Source of the DNA: DATAXV01 sp036272915
GTDB lineage: Bacteria; Chloroflexota; Dormibacteria; Dormibacterales; Dormibacteraceae
Reading direction: 5' to 3'
Length of the DNA: 38,590 nucleotides
NCBI GenBank assembly: GCA_036272915.1
Contig: DATAXV010000077.1
Location: 1-38,590 of the forward strand
This document shows positions 22,850 through 30,492 of this stretch, in pieces. The notes beneath the pieces were generated by a model that did no database searches, had not been told where the DNA came from, and saw nothing but the letters and a program-made list of their open reading frames with translations. Position 1 is the stretch's first letter. Each line of letters opens with the position of its first letter. The translations under genes were made by a program, and so were the position numbers.

Positions 22850-24280
22850 ATGGCCCCCAACCTGATCGTCGTCGTCTTCGACACGCTTCGCTACGACGCC
22901 GTCCAGACCGACCTCGCTCGGACCCCCAACCTGGACCGCTTCGCCAGCGAGTCGGCGGTCTTCACCAACGCCTGGGCCGAGGCGCTGCCCACGATCCCGT
23001 TCCGGCGCGCCCTCTACACCGGGATGCGCTCGTACCCCTGGCGCCACAGCCTGCCCGACCGAGGTTCCTTCCCCCACATGATGGGGTGGCACGCGATCCC
23101 CGAGTCCCAGCTGACGGCCGCCGAGTACCTGTCGATGCGCGGCTACGTGACGCAGCTGGTCAGCGACCTCTGGCACCAGTTCAAGCCGACCATGAACTTC
23201 GGCCGCGGCTTCGCCAGCTGGGACTTCATCCGCGGCCAGGAGGGCGACACGCACGCCCTTTCCGCCGCTTCGCTCGGGGAGGGCGACGCGATCGACCCGA
23301 CCCGGGTCGGGCCGGCCTCCTACCTCCATCAGGTCCGCGGCCGGACCCGCGAGGAGGACTACTTCGCGGCCCAGGTCCTGGACCGCGCCGCTTGCTTCGT
23401 CGAGGGCATCCAGGGCGCCGGCCCCTACTGCCTCTGGGTGGAGAGCTTCTCCCCGCACGAGTTCTGGGACCCGCCGATGCGCTTCGCCGACGAGTACTCG
23501 GGCGGCCCCGCCGACAGGAACCACATCGTCCCCCAGATGCTGAACCCGAAGAAGGGCGGGGAGGTCGCGCAGCAGCGGGACATCGACCGCACGGTGGCCC
23601 TGTACCAGGGCTACTGCACCTTCTGCGACGAGCGCTTCGGCCGCTTCATGGAGCGTCTGGAGCGGTCGGGGGCGCTGGCCGACTCCGTCGTGGTGGTGCT
23701 CTCCGACCACGGCACCGAGCTCTGGGACAAGGGCCAGTTCGGCAAGAGCGCGGACCGGATGCACCCCTACAACACGCAGATCAACCTCATGATCCGGCAC
23801 CCGCAGGGCGTGGGCGCCGGCCGCCGCGTCGACGCCTTCGCCCAGAACCAGGACGTGCTGCCCACGCTGCTCGGCCTGCTCGGAATCCCGCATGCGGCGC
23901 TCGACGGGATCGACCTCTGGCCGCTGGTCACCGGCGCCGGCGGGCCCCAGCGAGATCACGTCATCACCGGCTACGATCGCTTCTGCTCGGTCCGCGACCC
24001 CTACTGGAACCTGCTCATCGACACGCTGGAGCCGGCCAAGGAGCTCCGTCTCTTCAATCTGGGCGAGGATCCCGGGGAGGAGCGCAACGTCGCCGCCGAG
24101 CATCCCAACGTGATCACCTTGCAGGTGGCCCGCCTGGAGACGCTGCTCGGCGCGCCGCTGCCCGCGACCTACCGCCACCGCCCGGTCTGGGGCGGTGACG
24201 CCAGCCCCTTCCTCGTCCGCCGGCTCCGCGAGCGGACGCTCGGCCCGGGCGAGTCGTGGCAGGGAAGCAACCAGGTCTGA
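22850..24280 (+). CDS. Sulfatase-fold hydrolase with Thr in place of the formylglycine Cys
   Basis: This 476-residue protein is clearly homologous to the preceding gene: VVVFDTLRYDAV with Asp11, TPNLDRFASES, a shared SYPWRHS segment, VTQLVSD, FASWDFIRGQE, WVESFSPHEFWDPP and VVLSDHGTELWDKGQFGK. The nucleophile motif reads LPTIPFRRAL, so the CxPxR Cys is Thr48. Thr cannot be converted to formylglycine. Thr is the nucleophile in phosphodiesterases and phosphoglycerate mutases of the same superfamily, so this may be a phosphoester or phosphonate hydrolase, a different ester hydrolase, or a non-catalytic partner. The ribosome site AGGAGAG lies just before ATG 22850, and the gap to the first sulfatase is 26 nt, so the pair is probably co-transcribed. 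Confidence 0.88.
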   Translation: MAPNLIVVVFDTLRYDAVQTDLARTPNLDRFASESAVFTNAWAEALPTIPFRRALYTGMRSYPWRHSLPDRGSFPHMMGWHAIPESQLTAAEYLSMRGYVTQLVSDLWHQFKPTMNFGRGFASWDFIRGQEGDTHALSAASLGEGDAIDPTRVGPASYLHQVRGRTREEDYFAAQVLDRAACFVEGIQGAGPYCLWVESFSPHEFWDPPMRFADEYSGGPADRNHIVPQMLNPKKGGEVAQQRDIDRTVALYQGYCTFCDERFGRFMERLERSGALADSVVVVLSDHGTELWDKGQFGKSADRMHPYNTQINLMIRHPQGVGAGRRVDAFAQNQDVLPTLLGLLGIPHAALDGIDLWPLVTGAGGPQRDHVITGYDRFCSVRDPYWNLLIDTLEPAKELRLFNLGEDPGEERNVAAEHPNVITLQVARLETLLGAPLPATYRHRPVWGGDASPFLVRRLRERTLGPGESWQGSNQV

Positions 24281-24300
24281 CGCCGGCGGAGGACTCCGGT

Positions 24301-24315
24301 CCGGGCCGTGCCCGG
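24301..24315 (+). terminator. Small hairpin between the second sulfatase-fold gene and the ThuA-like gene
   Basis: CCGGGC (24301-24306) and GCCCGG (24310-24315) pair across a 3-nt loop in the 67-nt gap. There is no T-run. It could weaken but not end transcription into the next gene, or act as an mRNA processing stem. Confidence 0.25.
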
Positions 24316-24347
24316 CAATCGACACACAGCAAGGAGAGGTTGGACTG

Positions 24348-25097
24348 ATGGCAGAGGCGAGAGGGACCGGCCGGGACGTGTTCGCCGTGATCGGCGACCG
24401 CTATCACAACGCGGACTTCATCAAGGTCCACCTCGACCGGCTCTTCTCCGAGCTGGGGCTGACCTACGACTTCACCATCGACTACGACGAGATCGTCCCC
24501 GAGCGCCTGAGCCGGTATCGCCTCTTCATGTTCTTCCGCGACGGGCTGATCTTCCCCGACGGCTACGTCGGCCCCGACGCCTATCCCTATTCGACGGCAT
24601 TGATGAACGATCCGCCTCACTCCGACACGCAGACGTGGGTGACCGACGCCATGGCCGCCGCCGTCGCCGGGTTCGTCGAGGCCGGCGGCGGGCTGTACAG
24701 CATGCACAACAACCCCAGCGTCGCCACCCACTCCGACCGATACCGCGAGCTGATCGGCGGCGAGTACCGCGGCCACCCCGCGGTCCGGCCCTTCAAGGTC
24801 GAGGTGGTGGACAGAGGCCACCCCATCACCCAGGGCGTGACCGACTGGGTCACCACCGACGAGCAGCACTACCCGAGCTTCGAGAAGGACCCCTCGCTGA
24901 TCCTCCTCCGCAGCCGCAACATCGACGAGCTGGTCTTCGAGGACAAGGGCCTGGACAACGCGGCGGGCTGGGCCTTCGAGCACGGTCGGGGCCGCATCGT
25001 CCACAGCGCCCCCGGCCACAATCTGTACTCTCTCTGGCAGCCGTCATACATGACCTTCCAGAAGAACGCGGTCCGCTGGCTGCTGCGGGAGATCTGA
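24348..25097 (+). CDS. ThuA-like domain protein (glutamine-amidotransferase-like fold)
   Basis: This 249-residue ThuA-type protein has RDVFAVIGDRYHNADFIKVHLDRL (given here as separate strand and helix), DYDEIVPERLSRYRLFMFFRDG, AVAGFVEAGGGLYSMHNN with the family's G-G-G-L segment, the LIGGEYRGHP motif and its conserved His, DRGHPITQGV, and EQHYPSFEKDPSLILL, ending GRIVHSAPGHNLYSLWQPSY. ThuA family proteins are tied to disaccharide and glycoside use, apparently acting on 3-keto sugars together with a dehydrogenase. AAGGAGAGG lies 8 nt before ATG 24348. Its place between sulfatases and a lactonase supports a sugar-catabolic role. A dehydrogenase-type partner could be the extended SDR at 26,440, but that is inference. 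Confidence 0.85.
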   Translation: MAEARGTGRDVFAVIGDRYHNADFIKVHLDRLFSELGLTYDFTIDYDEIVPERLSRYRLFMFFRDGLIFPDGYVGPDAYPYSTALMNDPPHSDTQTWVTDAMAAAVAGFVEAGGGLYSMHNNPSVATHSDRYRELIGGEYRGHPAVRPFKVEVVDRGHPITQGVTDWVTTDEQHYPSFEKDPSLILLRSRNIDELVFEDKGLDNAAGWAFEHGRGRIVHSAPGHNLYSLWQPSYMTFQKNAVRWLLREI

Positions 25098-25171
25098 GTG
25101 AAGGGGCGGCCCGCGTCGTACCGCTCGCGGCCCCTCGCCGCGGCTTGAACCCACGGACGGAGGTGAGTGCG

Positions 25172-25453
25172 ATGAGCGTGCTTCACGTTGACCTCAGGAC
25201 CAGGGAGGGGGCGGCTACAGCCCTCCTGGAGACGTTCCGGACCCGGTTCCGGCCGGCCATCGCCCAGCAGCCGGGCTTCCGGTCGGTGACCCTGCTGATG
25301 GGCGACGAGGTGCCCCACCGCCTGGTGATCGTGTTCGAGCAGGAGGAGCAGCGCCTCGCCTGGGTCGCCTCGGCCCTGCACCAGGAGGTCTGGCCGCAGG
25401 TCGAGGCCCACTGCGAGAGCTACCTGCCGGTCCTCTTCGAGGAGGTGTCCTAA
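25172..25453 (+). CDS. Small ABM/ferredoxin-fold protein
   Basis: This 93-residue protein has a strand-helix-strand pattern: SVLHVDLRTREGAATALLET, FRPAIAQQPGFRSVTLLMGD, then RLVIVFEQEEQRLAWVAS and HQEVWPQVEAHCESYLPV. The pattern fits antibiotic-biosynthesis-monooxygenase-like (Dabb/ABM) dimeric barrels. GGAGGTGA precedes ATG 25172. Its TAA is directly followed by the ATG of the lactonase gene, so the two are translationally coupled. Members include monooxygenases, isomerase-like enzymes and small sugar-handling proteins (such as mutarotases); the exact reaction is not visible. Confidence 0.7.
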   Translation: MSVLHVDLRTREGAATALLETFRTRFRPAIAQQPGFRSVTLLMGDEVPHRLVIVFEQEEQRLAWVASALHQEVWPQVEAHCESYLPVLFEEVS

Positions 25454-26374
25454 ATGCCGGTCACCGTCCGCTCCCCGCAGGTCGAGCAGCTGATCGATCC
25501 CTCCGTCGAGCTGGAGACGCTGGGCAGCGGCTTCATCTTCACCGAGGGCCCGATCTGGCACCCGGTCGGCAGGTACCTGCTCTTCAGCGACATGCCCGGC
25601 GACGTGCGCCGGCGCTGGTCGGAGGCCGAGGGCGTCAGCGAGGCGCGGCGTCCCTCGAACAAGTGCAACGGGATGACCTACGACGCCGAGGGCAACCTCA
25701 TCGTCTGCGAGCACGCGACCAGCCTGGTCGTGCGGGAGCGGCCCGACGGGCGACGCGAGGTGATCGCATCCCACTTCGGCGGCAAGGAGCTGAACAGCCC
25801 CAACGACGTCGTCGTCGGCGCCGACGGGGCGATCTACTTCACCGACCCCTACTACGGGCGGATGGACGGGTTCGGCGTGCCCCGCGGGCGGCAGCTCGGT
25901 TTCCAGGGCGTCTTCCGGATCCCGCCGGGCGGATCGGAGGAGCCGAGCCTCGTCGTCGCCGAGGACGAGTTCGACATGCCCAACGGGCTCTGCTTCTCGC
26001 CAGACGGCACCCACCTCTACGTCAACGACACGCCCCGACGCCACATCAAGATCTTCGAGATCGCAGGCGACGGCTCCCTCACCAACGGACGCCTCTTCGC
26101 CGACCGCATCGGCGAGCAGGATTCGACCGGGGGATCGCCTGACGGGATGAAGTGCGACGGGCACGGCAACATCTGGGTGACCGGGCCGGACGGCATCTGG
26201 ATCTTCGATCCCGAGGGACACCACCTCGGCGTCGTCCAGGTCCCGGAGGTCATCGGCAACCTCAACTGGGGTGGCGACGGCTGGCGGCACATGTACATCG
26301 CCGCCTCGACCTCGCTCTACCGCGTGCCGACCCGGGTGGCCGGCAACCGGTCCAGCTACATGGACCTGGCCTGA
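25454..26374 (+). CDS. SMP-30/gluconolactonase family lactonase
   Basis: This 306-residue six-bladed beta-propeller has the metal ligands of the SMP-30 family: Glu31 in FTEGPIW, Asn117 in SPNDVV, Asn177 in MPNGLCFSPDG, and Asp230 in SPDGMKCD. Repeats such as DAEGNLIVCE, ADGAIYFTDPYYG and DGHGNIWVTGPDG mark the blades. The family hydrolyses aldono-lactones such as gluconolactone. Its start touches the stop of the ABM-like gene (TAA then ATG), a strong sign of one operon. A perfect 11-bp hairpin just after the stop probably ends the transcript. It would supply aldonates for a dehydratase of the type encoded at 16.2-17.4 kb. Confidence 0.88.
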   Translation: MPVTVRSPQVEQLIDPSVELETLGSGFIFTEGPIWHPVGRYLLFSDMPGDVRRRWSEAEGVSEARRPSNKCNGMTYDAEGNLIVCEHATSLVVRERPDGRREVIASHFGGKELNSPNDVVVGADGAIYFTDPYYGRMDGFGVPRGRQLGFQGVFRIPPGGSEEPSLVVAEDEFDMPNGLCFSPDGTHLYVNDTPRRHIKIFEIAGDGSLTNGRLFADRIGEQDSTGGSPDGMKCDGHGNIWVTGPDGIWIFDPEGHHLGVVQVPEVIGNLNWGGDGWRHMYIAASTSLYRVPTRVAGNRSSYMDLA

Positions 26375-26381
26375 GCGAAGC

Positions 26382-26413
26382 CCGGGGCCGGACCCCGCCC
26401 GATCCGGCCCCGG
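26382..26413 (+). terminator. Hairpin terminator candidate after the lactonase gene
   Basis: CCGGGGCCGGA (26382-26392) and TCCGGCCCCGG (26403-26413) form a perfect 11-bp stem with a 10-nt loop, 8 nt after the stop. There is no T-run; a GC-only hairpin could still end or process the operon mRNA. Confidence 0.5.
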
Positions 26414-26439
26414 ACGCCCCCATGCCAGGATGAGAAGGT

Positions 26440-27429
26440 ATGAGTGGGCAACGCATCCTCTTCGTCGGCGGCACCGGCATCATCAGCCACGCCTGTGTCG
26501 CCAGGGCGCTGGCCGAGGGCAACCAGGTGACGGTGCTCAACCGCGGCCAGTCCAGCGTCCGTCCCGTGCCCGACGGGGTGGAGACGCTGCACGGCGACAT
26601 CCGCTCCCCGGATTCGGCGCGAGCGGCGATCGGGAGTCGTGAGTTCGACGCTGTCGCCGAGTTCGTCGCCTTCGTCCCCGAACACGTCCGGACCGACATC
26701 GAGCTGTTCGAGGGCCGCACCGGCCAGTACGTCTACATCAGCTCCGCCTCGGCCTACCAGACGCCGCCGGCGCGCCTCCCGATCCTGGAGTCGTCGCCCC
26801 TGCGCAACCCTCACTGGCAGTACTCGCGCGACAAGATCGCCTGCGAGGACCTGCTCGTCGCCGCCTACCGCGACCGCGGCTTCCCGGCGACCATCGTCCG
26901 GCCCTCGCACACCTATGACCGGACGCTGCTCCCGACCAGCGGCGGGTGGACGGACGTGGCCAGGATGCGGGCGAGCAGGCCGGTCGTCGTGCACGGCGAC
27001 GGCAGCAGCCTCTGGACCATCACCCACAGCGTCGACTTCGCGGTCGGCTTCGTCGGCATCCTCGGCCGGCCCGAGGTGGTGGGGGACAGCTTCCACATCA
27101 CCGGGGACCAGGCGCCGAGCTGGGATCAGATCTACACGTGGCTGGGACGCGCGGCCGGGGTCGAGCCCAACCTCGTCCACCTGGCCAGCGAGACCATGGC
27201 CGCGATCCATCCCCCGCTCGGCCCCGGGCTGGTCGGCGACAAGACCCATTCCATGGTCTTTGACAACAGCAAGATCAAGGCGCTGGTCCCCGAGTTCCGG
27301 ACCACGACCCCGATCAACGAGGGCCTCGCCCAGATCGTCCGCTGGTTCGACGAGCACCCCGAGCGCCAGGTCGTCAACGCGGAGCTCGACGCCGCCTTCG
27401 ACCGCATGGTCGCCGCGATCCCGAGCTGA
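26440..27429 (+). CDS. NAD-dependent epimerase/dehydratase (extended SDR)
   Basis: This 329-residue extended short-chain dehydrogenase has the Rossmann motif FVGGTGIIS (residues 8-16), VLNRG, HGDIRS with its cofactor-edge Asp, YISSASAY, and the catalytic Tyr128-x3-Lys132 in YSRDK. FPATIVRPSHTYDRTLLP follows, as in nucleotide-sugar and sugar-acid epimerases of the NAD(P)-binding type. The C-terminal region (PSWDQIYTWLGRAAG, LVGDKTHSMVFDNSKIKALVPEF) is the substrate-binding part. A GAGAAGG-like ribosome site precedes ATG 26440. It sits downstream of the lactonase behind a hairpin and probably still belongs to the same functional cluster. Substrate not identifiable. Confidence 0.88.
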   Translation: MSGQRILFVGGTGIISHACVARALAEGNQVTVLNRGQSSVRPVPDGVETLHGDIRSPDSARAAIGSREFDAVAEFVAFVPEHVRTDIELFEGRTGQYVYISSASAYQTPPARLPILESSPLRNPHWQYSRDKIACEDLLVAAYRDRGFPATIVRPSHTYDRTLLPTSGGWTDVARMRASRPVVVHGDGSSLWTITHSVDFAVGFVGILGRPEVVGDSFHITGDQAPSWDQIYTWLGRAAGVEPNLVHLASETMAAIHPPLGPGLVGDKTHSMVFDNSKIKALVPEFRTTTPINEGLAQIVRWFDEHPERQVVNAELDAAFDRMVAAIPS

Positions 27430-27443
27430 CCGAGGGCCGGCGC

Positions 27444-27474
27444 CCCGGGCCTGGTCGCCGCGATCAGGCCCGGG
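27444..27474. terminator. Bidirectional hairpin between convergent genes
   Basis: CCCGGGCCTG (27444-27453) and CAGGCCCGGG (27465-27474) form a perfect 10-bp stem with an 11-nt loop. It lies between the plus-strand epimerase (ends 27,429) and the minus-strand SDR (ends 27,478), where it can serve both. Confidence 0.55.
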
Positions 27475-27477
27475 CCC

Positions 27478-28448
27478 TCATGGCCGGTACCGATCGCGGC
27501 GCAGGAGGCTGCCGTCGGGACCAAGGACCTCGACGCTGCGATCCGGCCAGTGGGGCCGGGTGCCATTGAGGTCGGTGAAGCCGTACTCCGTGGCGAGATC
27601 CCAGCTGGTCAGAACCTCGCCGCCCCTCCGTCCGATCTGCGGGTCCCCGGCCAGCGCCACGACGGCGCGGCCGACGTAGCGCGGGCTCTCCGATGCCAGC
27701 CAGCCCTGCCGCCCCCGCGTCGTCGTGCCCATCTCGTAGCCATCGCGCCAGTTGGCCTCCGTGACCCCCTCGCGCTCGAGGACTCGCTCGGAGCGGAGCC
27801 AGCCCGGAGTCAGGGCGAGGGCGGTCACCCCGTGGGGACGGAGCTCCGCACCAGGGCCTGCGCAACCCTGATCGCCGAGGCCTTGGCCAGGTCGTAGAAG
27901 AGCGAGCCTCGGTAGCCGGGGTCCGGCTGGGACGGTTTGGGTGTGTCTCCATCGGTCATCTCGACGATCAGACCGGCACCTCGCTCCACCATCAGCGGCG
28001 CCGCGAACCAGCTGGTCACGAGGTGCGAGTCGACGCCGTTGTGCAGCAGTGCCAGCCCGTCGCCGAGTGAGTGCTTCCAGAAGGGAGCGTCCCAGTCGGT
28101 CAGATCGTCCCCGCCCCAGACGTCGTTGACGAGAAGGTCGAGGCGCCCTGCCTGCTCGTCGGCGATCCGCCGGATCAGCTCGCCGACCCCGTCCGGATCG
28201 GTGTGGTCGACCCGGACGGCGATCCCCCGCCCGCCCGCTGCGGAGACGAGCTCCGCGGTCTCCTCGATCGTCTCCGGACGGTTCATCGGCGACCGGTGCG
28301 CGCGGGTCGTCCTCCCCGTGCAGTACACGATCGCGCCGGCCGCGCCGAGCTCCACGGCGATGCCTCGGCCGGCGGCCCGCGTCGCTCCCGCGACCAGCGC
28401 GACCCGATCTGTCAGATCCGGCCCGGATGCGGTTCCCTCGTGCCTCAT
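27478..28448 (-). pseudogene. Short-chain dehydrogenase/reductase with a single frameshift
   Basis: From ATG 28448 the protein has the SDR cofactor segment VALVAGATRAAGRG, NDVWGG, and the catalytic YDLAKAS (Tyr-x3-Lys). After RVAQAL the frame breaks at about 27,850, and the next residues in the neighbouring frame, AELRPHGVTALALTPGWLRSE, are the normal continuation. The whole span is 971 nt, one base short of 324 codons, so one missing G restores a 323-residue enzyme. TAGTGT lies 6 nt before the start codon (28455-28460). All parts of the family fold are present, so this is either a very recent mutation or a sequencing error in a G-run. Function if intact: NAD(P)-dependent oxidoreductase of unknown substrate. 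Confidence 0.75.
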
Positions 28449-28454
28449 CCCCGC

Positions 28455-28460
28455 ACACTA
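28455..28460 (-). promoter_or_regulatory. Candidate leaderless -10 box for the frameshifted SDR
   Basis: On the minus strand TAGTGT ends 6 nt before ATG 28448. No -35 is evident. A short region of about 120 nt separates it from the divergent -10 of the thioredoxin gene. Confidence 0.45.
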
Positions 28461-28568
28461 ATCGGTCTCGCGGATGCGGCCACGGCCGTTTTCGATCTCC
28501 GCCGGCCACTTCTGGCGACCGGCGCGGCGAGACGGCCGGGTCCGCCGAAGCCGGGTCGGCGGTCGCTG

Positions 28569-28574
28569 TATCGT
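28569..28574 (+). promoter_or_regulatory. Candidate leaderless -10 box for the thioredoxin-TPR gene
   Basis: TATCGT is followed by 7 nt and ATG 28582. There is no ribosome site, and the longer open frame (from 28,474) carries no thioredoxin sequence before this ATG. Confidence 0.45.
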
Positions 28575-28581
28575 GAGTTTC

Positions 28582-29316
28582 ATGCGCATCGACGTGGACT
28601 CCGCGAACTTCGAGACGGAGGTGTTGGAGCGGTCCCGCAGCGTTCCCGTCGTCGTCGATTTCTGGGCCGCGTGGTGCGGCCCGTGCCGGCAGCTGGCGCC
28701 CGTGCTCGAACGTGCGGTGGAGGCCAGGGACGGCCAGGTCGTCCTCGCCAAGCTGGACGCCGACGCGAGCCCGGAGCTCGCGCAGCAGTACCAGATCCGC
28801 GGCATCCCCGCCGTGAAGGCGTTTCGGGATGGGGCCGTGGTCGGAGAGTTCGTTGGCGCGGTCCCCAAGGCGACCGTCGACGCCTTCCTCGACAGGCTGC
28901 TGCCCAACGAGGTGGACAACCTCGTCGCGGTCGGGGACGAGGAGTCCCTCCGGCGCGCGGTCGAGCTGGAGCCGGACCGGGTCGAGGCGGCACTCCCGCT
29001 CGCGCGCCTGCTTCATGCCCGCGGGGAGAACGAGGAGGCCCTCGAACTGCTGCGCCGGATCCCGGGCTCCTTCCCCGCCGAGGGCCTGGCCGCCCGGATC
29101 GAGCTCGAGAACCAGCATCTGCCGGAGTTGGAGCCCGCCTGGGAGGAACTGGGCACGGGACGTGTCGAGCCGGCGCTCGACCTGCTCCTCTCCGCGCTGC
29201 CGGGATCGGGGTCGCGACGTGACCTGCTGCGACGCGTCGTCGTCGGCCTGCTCGACGAGCTCCAGCCTGACGACGCGGGTGACTATCGCAGAAGGCTGGC
29301 CAGCGCGCTGTACTGA
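28582..29316 (+). CDS. Thioredoxin-domain protein with TPR-like C-terminus (CnoX/YbbN-like)
   Basis: This 244-residue protein has a thioredoxin domain (1-105) with the active site WCGPC (Cys32, Cys35), VVVDFWAAW before it and the cis-proline Pro76 in RGIPAVKAF. A helical C-terminal half (about 120-244) has TPR-like segments: VEAALPLARLLHARGENEEALELL and EPALDLLLSAL. This architecture is that of CnoX/YbbN, a holdase that passes clients to GroEL or DnaK; E. coli has lost the CxxC pair, while this protein keeps it and may also be an active oxidoreductase. No signal peptide, so cytoplasmic. The start at ATG 28582 is supported by TATCGT 7 nt upstream. A phosphotransferase-fold gene follows 8 nt after the stop. 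Confidence 0.88.
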   Translation: MRIDVDSANFETEVLERSRSVPVVVDFWAAWCGPCRQLAPVLERAVEARDGQVVLAKLDADASPELAQQYQIRGIPAVKAFRDGAVVGEFVGAVPKATVDAFLDRLLPNEVDNLVAVGDEESLRRAVELEPDRVEAALPLARLLHARGENEEALELLRRIPGSFPAEGLAARIELENQHLPELEPAWEELGTGRVEPALDLLLSALPGSGSRRDLLRRVVVGLLDELQPDDAGDYRRRLASALY

Positions 29317-29324
29317 CCGCCTCG

Positions 29325-30320
29325 GTGGGAGGCACCGGGCCAGGCTCGGTGCGATGGCGCAGGACCTTCAGGGTGAACGTGCTCGACAGTGACGGCCGTC
29401 TCCGCCACGACCGCGAAACCGCGGCATACGTGCTTGATCTCCTCCGCCGGGAGCTGGAGGGGAGAGTGGACGGACTCGGCCTGGAGTCCGGCCGGTGGGG
29501 GATCAACAGCCTCCACTTCGCCGGGCGGTGGGAGGGTACCGGCACCGAAGTGCTGGTCAAGGTCAACGTCTCCGACGAGCCGCGATTCTGGGCGAGGGCC
29601 ATCGGCGAGCGGGACCCGGATCTGGCCCCGAAGGTGTTCGCCGACGGCGGCCGGCTTGGCGCCGACGACCTCGGCTGGTACGTGATCGAGCGCGTCCCCT
29701 ACGGACTTGGACCGGAACGGGGCGGCGAGGAGTTCACCCTTCTCCTCGACGCCGGTGTCCGGTTCCAGTGTGTCGCCCCGACGGTCCACGCTCAGGTTCG
29801 GACGGTGACCGCGTCGGAGGTCGAGGGGTGGCTGCGGCAGGCCCTTCCCCTGACCCCTCCAGGGCCGGCGCTCGCGCTGATCAACCGGTTCGAAGCGGAC
29901 TGGGACTTCGTCTGCTGCGTGTGCGACTTCGAGATCTGTCACGGAGATCTGCACATGGCGAACGTCGTCATGCGGGTCCCGCCACCGCAACCCGGCGCAG
30001 CGTTGCTCATCGACATCGGGGCGGTGCGAATGCCCTGGGCGTTCGACGCCGCCTACCCGCAGATCCTGAACTCCGAACCCGGGCGGGGCGGCTGCCGGGG
30101 TCTGGTTCGGCGGATGGCGGAGCTCCGCAGACGGAGGGGAATGGCGGTGCCGAGCGAACCCGACCTGGAGCGGCTGTCGGCCATCACGCTCGGTTGGGTC
30201 GCACTGCGCCAGTGGTGGATCACCGGTCCCTCGCCGGATCCCGCATGGCGTGCTCCCGCCGTCTGGCGCGCCGAGAACGAGGCCTACATCGAGTCGAGCG
30301 CCCGGTTCGTCCGGGGCTGA
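29325..30320 (+). CDS. Phosphotransferase-fold protein (third in window)
   Basis: This protein of up to 331 residues has the catalytic loop CHGDLHMANVVM (His206-Gly-Asp208, Asn213) and the metal-binding LLIDIGAVR (Asp230) of the aminoglycoside-phosphotransferase/choline-kinase superfamily, with VLVKVNVSDEP in the N-lobe. The remaining helical C-lobe (LERLSAITLGWVALRQWW) is typical. The start is uncertain: GTG at 29325, 29349, 29373 and 29379 are all in frame and none has a clear ribosome site; the first lies 8 nt after the thioredoxin stop, which suggests coupling. The substrate is unknown; a pairing with a thioredoxin-TPR protein has no known meaning. Confidence 0.7.
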   Translation: MGGTGPGSVRWRRTFRVNVLDSDGRLRHDRETAAYVLDLLRRELEGRVDGLGLESGRWGINSLHFAGRWEGTGTEVLVKVNVSDEPRFWARAIGERDPDLAPKVFADGGRLGADDLGWYVIERVPYGLGPERGGEEFTLLLDAGVRFQCVAPTVHAQVRTVTASEVEGWLRQALPLTPPGPALALINRFEADWDFVCCVCDFEICHGDLHMANVVMRVPPPQPGAALLIDIGAVRMPWAFDAAYPQILNSEPGRGGCRGLVRRMAELRRRRGMAVPSEPDLERLSAITLGWVALRQWWITGPSPDPAWRAPAVWRAENEAYIESSARFVRG

Positions 30321-30479
30321 GACTCGACGGCGATCCCGCCGCTCGCATTCACGGGCTTGTCCGGAACGGCTCCCGCTGCCGGCATGAACAACCTCTCCCA
30401 TGGCGGCCGCCCCAGGCCATCCGCCGACCACCGATCGGCGGTCCTGGGCGGGCGCGACCTGGGGAAGCGACCGGGACGT

Positions 30480-30485
30480 TATCCT
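30480..30485 (+). promoter_or_regulatory. Candidate leaderless -10 box for the DUF4013 gene
   Basis: TATCCT ends 7 nt before ATG 30493. No ribosome site is present, and the upstream open frame from 30,400 has no protein-like sequence. Confidence 0.45.
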
Positions 30486-30492
30486 CCCTGAG

